Shown piece by piece: positions 8,964-17,563 of a DNA stretch of 64,000 nt. A program made the translations under genes and the position numbers. Positions within the stretch are counted from its first letter, which is position 1; each line of letters starts with the position of its first letter. The DNA is from Ruminococcus flavefaciens (GTDB lineage Bacteria > Bacillota > Clostridia > Oscillospirales > Ruminococcaceae): positions 1 to 64,000 of the forward strand of contig SVNH01000010.1 of NCBI GenBank assembly GCA_015067005.1, given 5' to 3'. The notes under the pieces were generated by a model, which saw only the letters and a program-made list of their open reading frames with translations, did not search any database and was not told where the DNA came from.

Positions 8964-10352
8964 TTACTTTGCAAGACCTTCAAGTGCTTTTTCGGCTGAA
9001 GCTATCTGCTTTACGACCTCATCCGGAGAAGGTCCGCCGAAGGACTTTCTCTCCTTAACGCAGGTATCAAGGCTGATAGCGCCATAGACATCCTCATCAA
9101 AAAGTTCCGTCATAGCCTTGTAGTCTGCTATCGGCAGGGTTTCGAGGGTAAGTCCCTTTTCTATGCACTGAGCAACGAGAGTTCCCGTGATCTTATAAGC
9201 ATCACGGAACGGCATTCCCTTCTTAACGAGGTAATCAGCACAGTCTGTTGCATTGATGAAGCCTCTTGCAGCAGCATTTCTCATATTATCCTTGATAACG
9301 CGCATAGTAGCGAGCATCGGGGTAAATGTCTTCACGCAAAGCTTAACATTGTCAAGAGCATCGAAGATAGCCTCTTTATCCTCCTGCATATCCTTATTGT
9401 AAGCAAGAGGAAGTCCCTTCATCATAGTGAGGAGTGTCACGAGATCACCGTTCACTCTGCCTGTCTTACCACGTATAAGCTCAGTAACATCAGGATTCTT
9501 CTTCTGAGGCATGATCGAAGAGCCGGTAGCAAAAGCATCATCGAGTTCAACGAATTTGAATTCCCAGCTGCACCAGAGGATTATCTCTTCTGAAAAGCGT
9601 GAGAGATGTGTCATAAGGAGCGACATAGCACAACAGAGCTCAACGCAGTAATCGCGGTCTGAAACACCGTCGAGACTATTCTCCATAGGCGCTGTGAATC
9701 CGAGAAGATCGCTTGTCTGCTGGCGGTTGGTCTTGTATGTAGTACCTGCAAGAGCACCGCATCCGAGCGGACAGTAATTCATACGCTTAGCAGCATCGCT
9801 GAATCTTTCGAGGTCTCTCAGAAGCATCCACACATAAGCCATAAGGTGATGAGCAAAAGTGATAGGCTGTGCTCTCTGGAGATGTGTATAACCTGGCATA
9901 ACAGTCTCGGTATGTTCCTTTGCGATACCGATGATAGTCCTGATAAGATCAGTTACCATCTGCTGTATTTCGCTGACCTCATCACGAAGATAAAGTCTGA
10001 GGTCAACAGCTACCTGATCGTTCCTTGAACGTGAGGTATGCAGTCTCTTTCCGACATCTCCGAGACGCTTGGTGAGTTCAGCCTCAACAAACATATGTAT
10101 ATCCTCAGCGGAAGGATCAAGCTCAAGCTTTCCGGAATCAATATCCGCAAGTATCTCCTTCAGACCGCTTATGATCTCAAGGCTGTCCTCCTTTGAGATT
10201 ATGCCGCAGTCACCAAGCATAGTGGCGTGGGCAATACTGCCCTGTATATCATGACGGTACATACGTCCGTCAAAGGCGATAGAAGAATTGAAAGCATTGA
10301 CAGTGGAATCCACCTGCTTTGAAAATCTTCCTGCCCACATCATATCTGCCAT
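8964..10352 (-). CDS. argH: Argininosuccinate lyase
   Basis: Cleaves argininosuccinate to arginine and fumarate, the last step. The fumarase/aspartase superfamily signature GSSIMPQKKNPD is near residue 280, and the TSRSRNDQ loop near 110 is typical of ASL. 462 residues is the normal length, and the protein is usually a tetramer. A MITE-like repeat lies between argH and the upstream deaminase gene. Confidence 0.96.
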   Translation of the reverse strand: MADMMWAGRFSKQVDSTVNAFNSSIAFDGRMYRHDIQGSIAHATMLGDCGIISKEDSLEIISGLKEILADIDSGKLELDPSAEDIHMFVEAELTKRLGDVGKRLHTSRSRNDQVAVDLRLYLRDEVSEIQQMVTDLIRTIIGIAKEHTETVMPGYTHLQRAQPITFAHHLMAYVWMLLRDLERFSDAAKRMNYCPLGCGALAGTTYKTNRQQTSDLLGFTAPMENSLDGVSDRDYCVELCCAMSLLMTHLSRFSEEIILWCSWEFKFVELDDAFATGSSIMPQKKNPDVTELIRGKTGRVNGDLVTLLTMMKGLPLAYNKDMQEDKEAIFDALDNVKLCVKTFTPMLATMRVIKDNMRNAAARGFINATDCADYLVKKGMPFRDAYKITGTLVAQCIEKGLTLETLPIADYKAMTELFDEDVYGAISLDTCVKERKSFGGPSPDEVVKQIASAEKALEGLAK

Positions 10353-10371
10353 AGTTATCTTACCTTTCGTT

Positions 10372-10476
10372 TAATTCGGAGTTCGGAGTTATATGTCCCC
10401 GAAAGCTGACGGTAGTTTATCCTGAATAAGTCCGCGCAGCGGACACCGATAATTCTGAATTCCGCATTCCGAATTA
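10372..10476. repeat. MITE-like palindromic element
   Basis: About 105 bp bounded by inverted TAATTCGGA / TCCGAATTA ends. Inside are a short GC hairpin (TCCGCGCAGCGGA) and, near the right end, a palindromic AT-rich stretch. It codes for nothing. It lies inside the arginine cluster between guaD-like and argH. Confidence 0.55.
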
Positions 10477-10920
10477 TCAATAGTTCACTTTGTCCTTGAT
10501 CGCCGCGTATTCGTCAAAGACCTTCAGGCACTCAGAGCGGTCGAGCTCCTCGGAAAAGTCTTCCTCGGATTCGTAGAACACCTTATCTCTGAAGCCGATG
10601 CCGTCGGTATCCGCAACATTGCAGCCGTAGTAGACTTTACTTATATTCGCCCACATTATCGCTCCGCGGCACATGGGGCAGGGTTCAGCTGTGGTATAGA
10701 GTTCGCAGCCGCTGAGGTCGTAGCTTCCAAGCTTTTTACAGGCATTTCTTATCGCCATCATCTCACCGTGGCAGGTAGGATCATTCTGTTTTATGACCTC
10801 ATTATGTCCGCTGCCGATGACCTCTCCGTCCCTGACGATAACACATCCGAACGGTCCTCCGTGGCGGGCGTTTATACCTTTTCTTGCTTCATCAACAGCA
10901 AGCTTCATGAATCTATTCAT
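10477..10920 (-). CDS. Guanine deaminase-like cytidine deaminase family enzyme
   Basis: 147 residues with the zinc site of the deaminase fold: CHGEMMAIRNA supplies His and the proton-shuttling Glu, and PCPMC supplies two Cys. The N terminus (DEARKGINARHGGPFG) and the NDPTCHGE phrase are closer to B. subtilis GuaD (guanine to xanthine) than to the tRNA-adenosine deaminase TadA, but TadA-like activity cannot be excluded. It is in line with argG and argH without a pathway connection. Confidence 0.75.
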   Translation of the reverse strand: MNRFMKLAVDEARKGINARHGGPFGCVIVRDGEVIGSGHNEVIKQNDPTCHGEMMAIRNACKKLGSYDLSGCELYTTAEPCPMCRGAIMWANISKVYYGCNVADTDGIGFRDKVFYESEEDFSEELDRSECLKVFDEYAAIKDKVNY

Positions 10921-10930
10921 GCTGTCACCA

Positions 10931-11350
10931 TTACTTATTAGTGCATTTGTTGCGGTAGATCAGATCTTCACGCACGGTGAAGCCCATATGTTCCCAGAAT
11001 TGATTGCCGTTTTCGTTATGATTGAAAACGACCAGCAGGACTTTTGTTATGCCCTCTTTTCTGAGAGCCTCCATAGCATTATCCACGAGCATTTTGCCAA
11101 CGCCCTGCTTCTGATACTCAGGAAGAACAGAAACATGGTGAAAGATGCCTCTTCTGCCGTCATGACCTGCAAGAATAGTACCGATTATCCTGCCGTCGTC
11201 CACAGCTACAAAGCTTGTTGAAGGATTACGTCTGAGGTATTTTGTAAATCCCTCTATACTGTCATCGACCGGATTAGTACCCTCATGATTCTCCCAGACC
11301 TCGGCAACGCCGTCCCAGTCATCAGGAGTCATAACTCTGATCTTCACCAT
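10931..11350 (-). CDS. GNAT family N-acetyltransferase
   Basis: About 139 residues with a GNAT fold. The acetyl-CoA loop is QKQGVGKMLV at about 80, and the C-terminal FWEHMGF is typical. Substrate unknown. The ATG at 11350 lies 7 nt after GGAGG, while the one at 11356 is too close to it. It is encoded between argG and the deaminase gene, 10 bp from the latter. Confidence 0.85.
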   Translation of the reverse strand: MVKIRVMTPDDWDGVAEVWENHEGTNPVDDSIEGFTKYLRRNPSTSFVAVDDGRIIGTILAGHDGRRGIFHHVSVLPEYQKQGVGKMLVDNAMEALRKEGITKVLLVVFNHNENGNQFWEHMGFTVREDLIYRNKCTNK

Positions 11351-11375
11351 ATCCATCCCTCCATATCACATATTT

Positions 11376-11418
11376 TATAAAAAGTCATAACAGGCAGGAG
11401 ATAATTCTCCCCTGCCTG
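11376..11418 (-). terminator. Terminator after argG
   Basis: Stem CAGGCAGG...CCTGCCTG (11391-11418), followed on the minus strand by a T-rich stretch. Partial read-through into the downstream genes is likely, since they lie in the same direction. Confidence 0.55.
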
Positions 11419-11449
11419 AAAAGTATACTTATTCCTATGTCAGCAATAA

Positions 11450-12685
11450 TTACTTATTGTTTCTCTTCTTGTCGAGCTGAGCCTTGACCTTGATCGGGAG
11501 ACCGAAGAGGTTGATGAATCCTGCGCTGTCCTTCTGATCGTAAACCTCATCCTCATCGAATGTAGCAACTTCCTCATCATAGAGAGTATATGGTGAAGTT
11601 ACGCCTGCATTGATGATGTTGCCCTTGTAGAGCTTAAGCTTAACATCGCCGGTAACAGTCTTCTGTGTCTCAGTAACGAAAGCGCTCATAGCCTCACGGA
11701 GAGGAGTGTACCACTGACCGTTGTAAACGATGTCAGCGAACTTGATTCCGAGGTACTGCTTAACTCTTGCAGTTTCCTTATCGAGACAGATAGTTTCAAG
11801 AACTTCGTGAGCGTGGTAAAGGATAGCACCGCCGGGAGTTTCATAAACGCCTCTTGACTTCATACCAACGAGACGGTTCTCAACGAGATCAGCAAGACCG
11901 ATACCGTTCTCACCGCCGAGCTTATTAAGAGTTGAAACGAGCTCAACGCCGTTCATAGCCTTGCCGTCGATAGCGGTAGGAACACCCTTTTCAAAGTGGA
12001 TAGTAACATAAGTTGGCTTATCAGGAGCATCAATAGGAGAAACACCCATTTCAAGGAAGCCCTTCTTCTCATACTGCGGCTCGTTAGCAGGATCTTCGAG
12101 ATCGAGACCTTCATGTGAGAGATGCCAGATATTCTTATCCTTTGAATAGTTTGTTTCTCTGTTTATCTTGAGAGGGATGTTATGAGCCTCAGCGTAGTCG
12201 ATCTCCTGATCTCTTGACTTGAGGTCCCATTCTCTCCAAGGAGCGATGATGTGCATTTCAGGAGCAAAAGCCTTGATAGCGAGTTCAAAACGCACCTGAT
12301 CGTTGCCCTTACCGGTACAGCCATGGCAGATAGCGTCTGCGCCTTCCTTGATAGCGATCTCAGCGATCCTCTTTGCGATTATAGGACGTGCAAAGGAAGT
12401 ACCGAGCATATATCTGTTCTCATAGATAGCGCCAGCCTGAACAGTCGGGATAACATAATCCTGAATGAATTCTTCCTTAAGATCCTCGATGTAGAGCTTA
12501 GAAGCGCCTGTCTTGATAGCTTTTTCCTCAAGACCATCGAGCTCAGTTCCCTGACCAACGTCACCTGAAACAGCGATAACTTCGCAGTTATTGTAATTTT
12601 CCTTGAGCCACGGGATGATGATAGATGTATCAAGTCCGCCTGAATAAGCCAGAACTACCTTTTTAATATCCTTCTTGTTTGCCAT
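11450..12685 (-). CDS. argG: Argininosuccinate synthase
   Basis: ATP-dependent joining of citrulline and aspartate. The PP-loop AYSGGLDTS is near residue 14, and 411 residues is the normal length. The downstream ATP/citrulline segment [14 protein letters not shown] is present. It is first in the cluster, with its own strong promoter at 12742-12769 and ARG-box-like sites just upstream, so it is probably the arginine-controlled entry point. Confidence 0.97.
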   Translation of the reverse strand: MANKKDIKKVVLAYSGGLDTSIIIPWLKENYNNCEVIAVSGDVGQGTELDGLEEKAIKTGASKLYIEDLKEEFIQDYVIPTVQAGAIYENRYMLGTSFARPIIAKRIAEIAIKEGADAICHGCTGKGNDQVRFELAIKAFAPEMHIIAPWREWDLKSRDQEIDYAEAHNIPLKINRETNYSKDKNIWHLSHEGLDLEDPANEPQYEKKGFLEMGVSPIDAPDKPTYVTIHFEKGVPTAIDGKAMNGVELVSTLNKLGGENGIGLADLVENRLVGMKSRGVYETPGGAILYHAHEVLETICLDKETARVKQYLGIKFADIVYNGQWYTPLREAMSAFVTETQKTVTGDVKLKLYKGNIINAGVTSPYTLYDEEVATFDEDEVYDQKDSAGFINLFGLPIKVKAQLDKKRNNK

Positions 12686-12741
12686 GGTTATTACCTCCTG
12701 ATGATGCCGTTAAAACCGACACAATTTAAGATTATGATTCT

Positions 12742-12769
12742 ATTATACACCGCAAAAAAATAATGTCAA
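12742..12769 (-). promoter_or_regulatory. argG promoter
   Basis: Minus strand TTGACA (12764-12769), 16-nt spacer, TATAAT (12742-12747), about 57 bp before the argG ATG. Both hexamers are perfect. Confidence 0.8.
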
Positions 12770-12773
12770 GAGC

Positions 12774-12831
12774 ATTCGCATAAATATTCATAATTTTTCA
12801 AAATATTCACTGGTATTCGCATAATATTCAC
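12774..12831 (-). promoter_or_regulatory. Paired ARG-box-like operators
   Basis: Two similar sites 40 bp apart, ATTCGCATAAATATTCAT (12774-12791) and TATTCGCATAATATTCAC (12814-12831), with a third half-site AAATATTCAC between. They resemble the ArgR/AhrC consensus TGAAT-(A/T)4-ATTCA on the minus strand. The nearer site lies 4 bp upstream of the -35, which suits repression or modulation by arginine. The ArgR gene itself is not in the window. Confidence 0.65.
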
Positions 12832-12978
12832 TTTTGTTGCTCCGTCAGCTGTCTCGCAATACCGCCTTACCGTTTGAACATTAAGCCATATTCGTTCAAA
12901 TCAAAGTGAAAATTAAGTGTTGGAAATCATGCGGTTTTGTATGAATTTACGATTTTTCGTCAAAGTGCTGTATTTTGC

Positions 12979-13006
12979 TTGCTATTTTCCGTCTTTATGC
13001 TATAAT
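12979..13006 (+). promoter_or_regulatory. Promoter of the dehydrogenase gene
   Basis: TTGCTA (12979-12984), a 16-nt spacer and TATAAT (13001-13006) with an extended TGC before the -10. The -35 continues as TTGCTATTT, a form shared with three further rightward promoters. Confidence 0.7.
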
Positions 13007-13098
13007 AAAATTGTACTCACAAAATTGTTGGGCGGGAACACCTGACTTTGTTAAAATACTGTCAGAGCTGCCCGAAATATAAACGGAGGCGTAATATA

Positions 13099-14049
13099 AT
13101 GGGAGATAAGAACAAAAACGGAACAAAGATCACGATCCTCGGCGCTGGAAACGTCGGCGCTACTGTCGCTTATACATTTGCTGTCGCTGGAACTTGTTCT
13201 GATGTGGTTCTCGTAGACATAAATAAAGCCAAAGCCAAAGGCGAGGCTATGGACATTCGTCAGGGCGTTTCATTCGGTCATAACGTAGAGATCATGGACG
13301 GCACTTATGAAGATGCTGTCGGTTCAGACATCGTTGTAGTCACTCTCGGTCTTGCAAGAAAGCCCGGTCAGACCAGACTTGACCTCGCTCAGACAAACGT
13401 CAACATCATTAAGGAAGTTATGCCGCAGATTGCAAGAGTTGCTCCCGATGCTGTATATGTCGTTGTAAGCAACCCTGTTGACATCCTCACTTATACCATC
13501 CTCAAATGCACAGACCTCTCACCGCGTCAGGTCATCGGCTCAGGCACTGCCCTCGATACTTCCCGTCTGCGTTCAAGCATCGCAGATCATGTAGGACTCA
13601 GCCCGAACAGCATCCACGCTTACGTATTCGGTGAGCACGGCGACTCTTCATTCATTCCGTGGTCACTCACAAATATTGCAGGTATCCCTATGGAACAGTA
13701 CTGTGAGGATCAGGAACACGTCGACATCGACGAGGATGAGATAATCGAAGAAGTCCGCAAGGCAGGTTCCGAAGTTATAAAGAGAAAAGGCGCTACTTTC
13801 TACGCTATCGCAATGAGCGTAAACAAGATCTGCGACTGCATTCTCAGAGACTCAAACAACATCATCACCGTTTCAACTCTTATCAATGACAGATACGGTA
13901 TCAACGATGTATGCCTCAGTCTCCCGTGCGTTATCGGTTCAAACGGAATCGAGCGCGAGGTCTCACCAAACCTCACAGAGCCTGAGATCAAGAAACTCCA
14001 GAACAGCGCCGATGCACTCAAAAAGGTAATCAGCCAGCTTACATTCTGA
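13099..14049 (+). CDS. L-lactate/malate dehydrogenase family enzyme
   Basis: 316 residues. NAD-binding ILGAGNVG near residue 13, catalytic GEHGD with His180, Asp153 and Arg156 are all present, so the enzyme should be active. The position that sets substrate choice (Gln102 in classical LDH numbering) is Arg87 in GLARKPGQTR; Arg there is the hallmark of malate dehydrogenase. Overall context resembles clostridial proteins annotated as lactate dehydrogenase, so lactate versus malate is open. The ATG at 13099 has GGAGG 9 nt upstream; the open frame back to a TTG at 13048 is not used. Confidence 0.88.
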   Translation: MGDKNKNGTKITILGAGNVGATVAYTFAVAGTCSDVVLVDINKAKAKGEAMDIRQGVSFGHNVEIMDGTYEDAVGSDIVVVTLGLARKPGQTRLDLAQTNVNIIKEVMPQIARVAPDAVYVVVSNPVDILTYTILKCTDLSPRQVIGSGTALDTSRLRSSIADHVGLSPNSIHAYVFGEHGDSSFIPWSLTNIAGIPMEQYCEDQEHVDIDEDEIIEEVRKAGSEVIKRKGATFYAIAMSVNKICDCILRDSNNIITVSTLINDRYGINDVCLSLPCVIGSNGIEREVSPNLTEPEIKKLQNSADALKKVISQLTF

Positions 14050-14055
14050 TAATTG

Positions 14056-14082
14056 CGGGAGGCAAAAGCCTCCCGTTTTTTT
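14056..14082 (+). terminator. Terminator after the dehydrogenase
   Basis: CGGGAGGC AAAA GCCTCCCG stem-loop followed by seven T's. Confidence 0.93.
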
Positions 14083-14115
14083 ACAAAATTTTTCTGATAG
14101 TTTTCAGCGCATATA

Positions 14116-14144
14116 TTGCTATTTCCGGAAATGTGTGGTATAAT
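14116..14144 (+). promoter_or_regulatory. pan operon promoter
   Basis: TTGCTA (14116-14121), 17-nt spacer, TATAAT (14139-14144). Transcribes panB-panC-panD. The -35 region is again TTGCTATTT. Confidence 0.75.
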
Positions 14145-14200
14145 ATACCTGTATCTTATCCGGAAAACGGAAAGGTAACATCTTATAAAGGAGAAAAGCT

Positions 14201-15046
14201 ATGAAAAATACTGTTTCTACTCTCTTAAAGCAAAAGCAGACAGGCGATAAGATCACAATGCTCACTGCTTATGACTACACAATGGCTAAGATCATTGACG
14301 AATGCGGCGTAAATGCTATACTTGTCGGTGATTCACTCGGCATGGTAATGCTCGGTTATGAGAACACTCTTCCCGTAACTATGGAAGATATGATCCACCA
14401 CACAAAAGCTGTTGCGAGAGGTGCAGAGAATGCTTTCATCGTTGCGGATATGCCGTTCATGTCCTATCAGGTGAGCGTTCAGGACGCTGTTATCAACGCC
14501 GGACGACTTATCAAGGAGGGCAATGCAAACGCTGTCAAGCTCGAAGGCGGTGCTGAGGTCTGCGAACAGATCAGAGCCATCGTCAATGCATCTATCCCGG
14601 TAGTTGCTCATCTTGGACTTACTCCTCAGTCTGTAAACGCTTTCGGCGGATTTAAGGTTCAGGGAAAAAGTCTCGAAAACGCGCGCCGTCTCATTGATGA
14701 CGCTCTTAAAATACAGGAAGCCGGCGCCTGCTCGGTAGTGCTTGAAGGCATTCCGGCAAAGCTTGCCGACATCATAACCTCAAAGCTCAATATCCCGACG
14801 ATCGGTATCGGCGCAAGCGCAGGCTGTGACGGTCAGGTGCTTGTTTATCAGGATATGCTCGGTCTCACTATCGGTCACACAGCAAAATTCGTAAAGAAAT
14901 TCGCAAATGCAGGCGATGCTATGCGTCAGGGCATTACCGACTATATAAACGAGACAAAGGCTGGAACATTCCCGGCACAGGAACATACTTACAGCATCGA
15001 CGATGATGTTATAAATGAACTCCTCAAGGAGGAAAAGTCTGAATGA
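14201..15046 (+). CDS. panB: 3-methyl-2-oxobutanoate hydroxymethyltransferase
   Basis: Makes ketopantoate from ketoisovalerate and methylene-THF, the first step to pantothenate. Family motifs: [23 protein letters not shown] (Mg-binding Asp), the KLEGG loop near 110, and the catalytic Glu in [10 protein letters not shown]. 281 residues is normal, and the enzyme is usually a decamer. AAAGGAG precedes the ATG. The last codons overlap panC by ATGA, so the two are coupled. Confidence 0.96.
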   Translation: MKNTVSTLLKQKQTGDKITMLTAYDYTMAKIIDECGVNAILVGDSLGMVMLGYENTLPVTMEDMIHHTKAVARGAENAFIVADMPFMSYQVSVQDAVINAGRLIKEGNANAVKLEGGAEVCEQIRAIVNASIPVVAHLGLTPQSVNAFGGFKVQGKSLENARRLIDDALKIQEAGACSVVLEGIPAKLADIITSKLNIPTIGIGASAGCDGQVLVYQDMLGLTIGHTAKFVKKFANAGDAMRQGITDYINETKAGTFPAQEHTYSIDDDVINELLKEEKSE

Positions 15047-15891
15047 AGATCGTAAAAACAATCGCAGAAGTGCGTCAGCAGGTAAAAGAATGGAAGTCTC
15101 AGGGACTTACAGTAGGTCTCGTCCCAACAATGGGCTATCTCCACGAAGGCCATGCAAGCCTTATCGACGCTTCTCACAGAGATAACGACAGAACTGTCGT
15201 TTCAGATTTCGTAAACCCTATGCAGTTTGGTCCTACCGAGGACCTCGAAAGCTATCCGCGTGATCTCGAACACGATGCAAAACTCGTTGAGGCTCACGGC
15301 GGTGATCTCATCTTCAATCCCGAACCTTCGGAAATGTATCACGAGGGCTTTTCGTCATTCGTTGATATGACAGTTCTCACTCAGGAGCTCTGCGGTCTCA
15401 GCCGTCCGGTACATTTCAGAGGTGTCTGCACAGTCGTTTCAAAGCTGTTCAATATCGTTCAGCCCGACCGCGCTTACTTCGGCAAGAAGGACGCTCAGCA
15501 GCTTGCAGTCATCCGCCACATGGTCGATGACCTCAATATGGATCTCGAAATAATCGGCTGCCCGATAGTTCGTGAAAGCGACGGTCTTGCAAAGAGCTCA
15601 CGCAATACTTACCTCAACGAAGCCGAAAGAAAAGCTGCTCTTATACTTTCAAAGTCTATCAGACTCGGTCAGGATATGGTGAAAAAAGGCGAAAAAGACT
15701 GCTCAAAAATAATTGAGGCTATGAAATCTCTCATTACCTCCGAGCCGCTCGCACGTATCGACTATGTTAAGATAGTTGACTGCGCTACGATGCAGCAGAT
15801 CCCTGCTCTTGACCGTCCGGCTCTCTGTGCGATAGCAGTTTTCATCGGCAAAACACGTCTCATAGACAACTTCTTCACAGAAGATGTCTGA
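15043..15891 (+). CDS. panC: Pantothenate synthetase
   Basis: Condenses pantoate with beta-alanine using ATP. Nucleotidyltransferase-fold motifs: [13 protein letters not shown] (HxGH at about residue 33-40), FVNPMQFGP, and the SSRNTYL loop (KMSKS-like). 282 residues. It overlaps panB by 4 bp and is followed by panD after 15 bp. Confidence 0.96.
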   Translation: MKIVKTIAEVRQQVKEWKSQGLTVGLVPTMGYLHEGHASLIDASHRDNDRTVVSDFVNPMQFGPTEDLESYPRDLEHDAKLVEAHGGDLIFNPEPSEMYHEGFSSFVDMTVLTQELCGLSRPVHFRGVCTVVSKLFNIVQPDRAYFGKKDAQQLAVIRHMVDDLNMDLEIIGCPIVRESDGLAKSSRNTYLNEAERKAALILSKSIRLGQDMVKKGEKDCSKIIEAMKSLITSEPLARIDYVKIVDCATMQQIPALDRPALCAIAVFIGKTRLIDNFFTEDV

Positions 15892-15906
15892 TAGGAGGTC
15901 GACGCA

Positions 15907-16296
15907 ATGCAGCTCTCAATGTTAAAGAGTAAAATACATCGCGCCGTTGTAACACAGGCAGAACTAAACTACGTCGGCAGCATAACAATAGATGAAGACC
16001 TCATGGAAGCTTCCGGACTTTATGAGTACGAAAGAGTTCACATAGTCAATGTAAATAGCGGAAGCCGTATCGAGACCTACGTCATCGCAGGCGAACGCGG
16101 AAGCGGAGTTATCTGTCTTAACGGCGCAGCAGCACGTTCAGGACAGAAAGGCGATCTCGTGATAATAATGTCTTATGCGAATATGACGCCTGAGGAGGCA
16201 AAAAGCCATAAGCCAAAGGTCGTATTCGTAAACGAGAAGAACGAAATAGCAAGAGTTACAGAATACGAAAAACACGGACTTCTTGTGGATATGTAA
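15907..16296 (+). CDS. panD: Aspartate 1-decarboxylase
   Basis: Makes beta-alanine with a pyruvoyl cofactor formed by self-cleavage. The cleavage site YVGSIT is at about residues 22-27 (Gly-Ser bond). Tyr and Arg residues of the active site (YERVHIVNV) follow. 129 residues, normal. The ATG has AGGAGG upstream. It completes the set needed for the final pantothenate steps, apart from ketopantoate reduction. Confidence 0.96.
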   Translation: MQLSMLKSKIHRAVVTQAELNYVGSITIDEDLMEASGLYEYERVHIVNVNSGSRIETYVIAGERGSGVICLNGAAARSGQKGDLVIIMSYANMTPEEAKSHKPKVVFVNEKNEIARVTEYEKHGLLVDM

Positions 16297-16298
16297 CA

Positions 16299-16330
16299 GT
16301 AAAGCCCTGCAAATCATTGCAGGGCTTTAC
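16299..16330 (+). terminator. Terminator hairpin copy 1 after panD
   Basis: Near-perfect 13-bp stem GTAAAGCCCTGCA / TGCAGGGCTTTAC. A second copy of the hairpin core lies at 16479-16505. Confidence 0.75.
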
Positions 16331-16367
16331 TTGTCGAAAAAGTCGAATTATACATAAAAAGCAGCAT

Positions 16368-16439
16368 GGGCGGCGGAACGCCGCCCCTACATTTTGCCAA
16401 AATATCGTTGTTTCTTGTAGGGGCGACGTTCCGTCGCCC
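16368..16439. repeat. Imperfect 23-bp inverted repeat, MITE/REP-like
   Basis: Arms at 16368-16390 and 16417-16439 match in 21 of 23 positions when one is reverse-complemented. They are GC-rich (GGGCGGCGGAACG...) in an AT-rich spacer and are separated by 26 bp. The unit lies exactly between two copies of the same terminator. Confidence 0.65.
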
Positions 16440-16478
16440 GCTGATAACAGAATCGAAATGTGGTTTATTGACAGACTG

Positions 16479-16505
16479 AGCCCTGCAAATCATTGCAGGG
16501 CTTTT
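16479..16505 (-). terminator. Terminator hairpin copy 2 after the DUF2520 gene
   Basis: AGCCCTGCA...TGCAGGGCT stem, the same 24-bp core as at 16299-16330. It lies just past the 3' end of the minus-strand DUF2520 gene; a T run is on the plus side. Confidence 0.65.
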
Positions 16506-16507
16506 TA

Positions 16508-17356
16508 TCATTCTGAAAGTAAGCGCTCCATTTCGGAATAATCCGAATCAGGATGTCTTTTTGAAGCGATCTCCGTCAGCTTGCGTGAGACGCTTGTGTA
16601 CATTGCTCTGTCATTGTCGGTGTCAAAGCATTTGAGGTGTTTTTTCACAGTGGAAACGTCATTCCTCTCGACCGGACCTGTAAGAGCCTCATTTGGTCCG
16701 ACCTCAAAAAGCCGCTGCATATTGCTCATAGCAAGCGGACGCAGCGCTTCGAGAGCTTCATGTTCAGTGAAGCCGCATTTCTGCAAAAGATCAAGGCTGA
16801 GCTGAGCAAGTCCGCACATAAGATTGCTGGATATAGCGCAGGCTGCGTGATAGCGGACTTTTACGCTGCCGTCGATGATACGGACCGGATTGCCTATGGA
16901 AGTGAAAATATCGTGCCAAACGGATATACCGTCCGCATCGCCCTCGATACAGAAAAACGCACTGCCAAGCAGTTTGTAGGTCTCATACTTACTGCTCACC
17001 GGAAAGAGCGGATGTATCGAGAATCCCGAAGCGCCTTTTGAGAGAACGTCCGGAAAGGCTTCTGCCGCTGTCATTGCTCCGCTGCAATGACATATCATCT
17101 TTCCTTTCAGATCAAGCAGCTTTATATCATCCCATACACTTCTGATGGTACCATCCGGAACAGTTATGAAAACAGCATCACTTACTTTTATAAGCTTTGC
17201 AGGCTCATCGAACGCCTTGCTGCCAGTAAATGCAGCTGCATCCTCTGCGGAAGTGAAGCTTCTGCTGTAATAGCCGGAAAGCTCTGCTCCGTTTTCAGCG
17301 AAATATTTGCCAAGTGAAAAGCCTACCTTGCCTGCTCCTATAAAACCTATTCTCAT
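16508..17356 (-). CDS. panG: Rossmann-like DUF2520 protein, probable PanG-type ketopantoate reductase
   Basis: About 282 residues. The N terminus MRIGFIGAGKVGFSLG is an NAD(P)-binding Gly-rich turn, the middle has CHCSGAMTAA and GFSIHPLFP, and the C-terminal half is the helical DUF2520 domain. DUF2520 proteins include PanG, a ketopantoate reductase unrelated in detail to PanE. It is convergent with panBCD, and no panE is seen in the window, which supports that role. The ATG at 17356 has GGTGG 8 nt upstream; the ATG at 17368 overlaps this site. Confidence 0.65.
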   Translation of the reverse strand: MRIGFIGAGKVGFSLGKYFAENGAELSGYYSRSFTSAEDAAAFTGSKAFDEPAKLIKVSDAVFITVPDGTIRSVWDDIKLLDLKGKMICHCSGAMTAAEAFPDVLSKGASGFSIHPLFPVSSKYETYKLLGSAFFCIEGDADGISVWHDIFTSIGNPVRIIDGSVKVRYHAACAISSNLMCGLAQLSLDLLQKCGFTEHEALEALRPLAMSNMQRLFEVGPNEALTGPVERNDVSTVKKHLKCFDTDNDRAMYTSVSRKLTEIASKRHPDSDYSEMERLLSE

Positions 17357-17478
17357 AATATCATCCACCTTTATCAGCTTTTGATTTTATGATAACAGCA
17401 ATTGCATTAAAAGTCAATACACATTATAAAAACGTATACATATTATAATGTATAATCTCAGCTTTTTCTCCGCGCATC

Positions 17479-17507
17479 TTGCTATTTTTGTAATAATATG
17501 TTATAAT
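17479..17507 (+). promoter_or_regulatory. Promoter of the diguanylate cyclase gene
   Basis: TTGCTA (17479-17484), 17 nt, TATAAT (17502-17507). Preceded by the GCATC seen at the macrodomain gene promoter. Confidence 0.7.
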
Positions 17508-17563
17508 GTATATGTATAGATTGTTTTCGTAGTATAATAAACTTTGTTATGCGGAGGTGATTT

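Noticed and set aside
13048..13098. 17-codon N-terminal extension of the dehydrogenase from a TTG
   Set aside because: The ATG at 13099 has GGAGG at ideal spacing and starts where the family starts.
16311..16541. Short ORFs across the terminator and inverted-repeat region
   Set aside because: They consist of translated repeats and have no ribosome sites.
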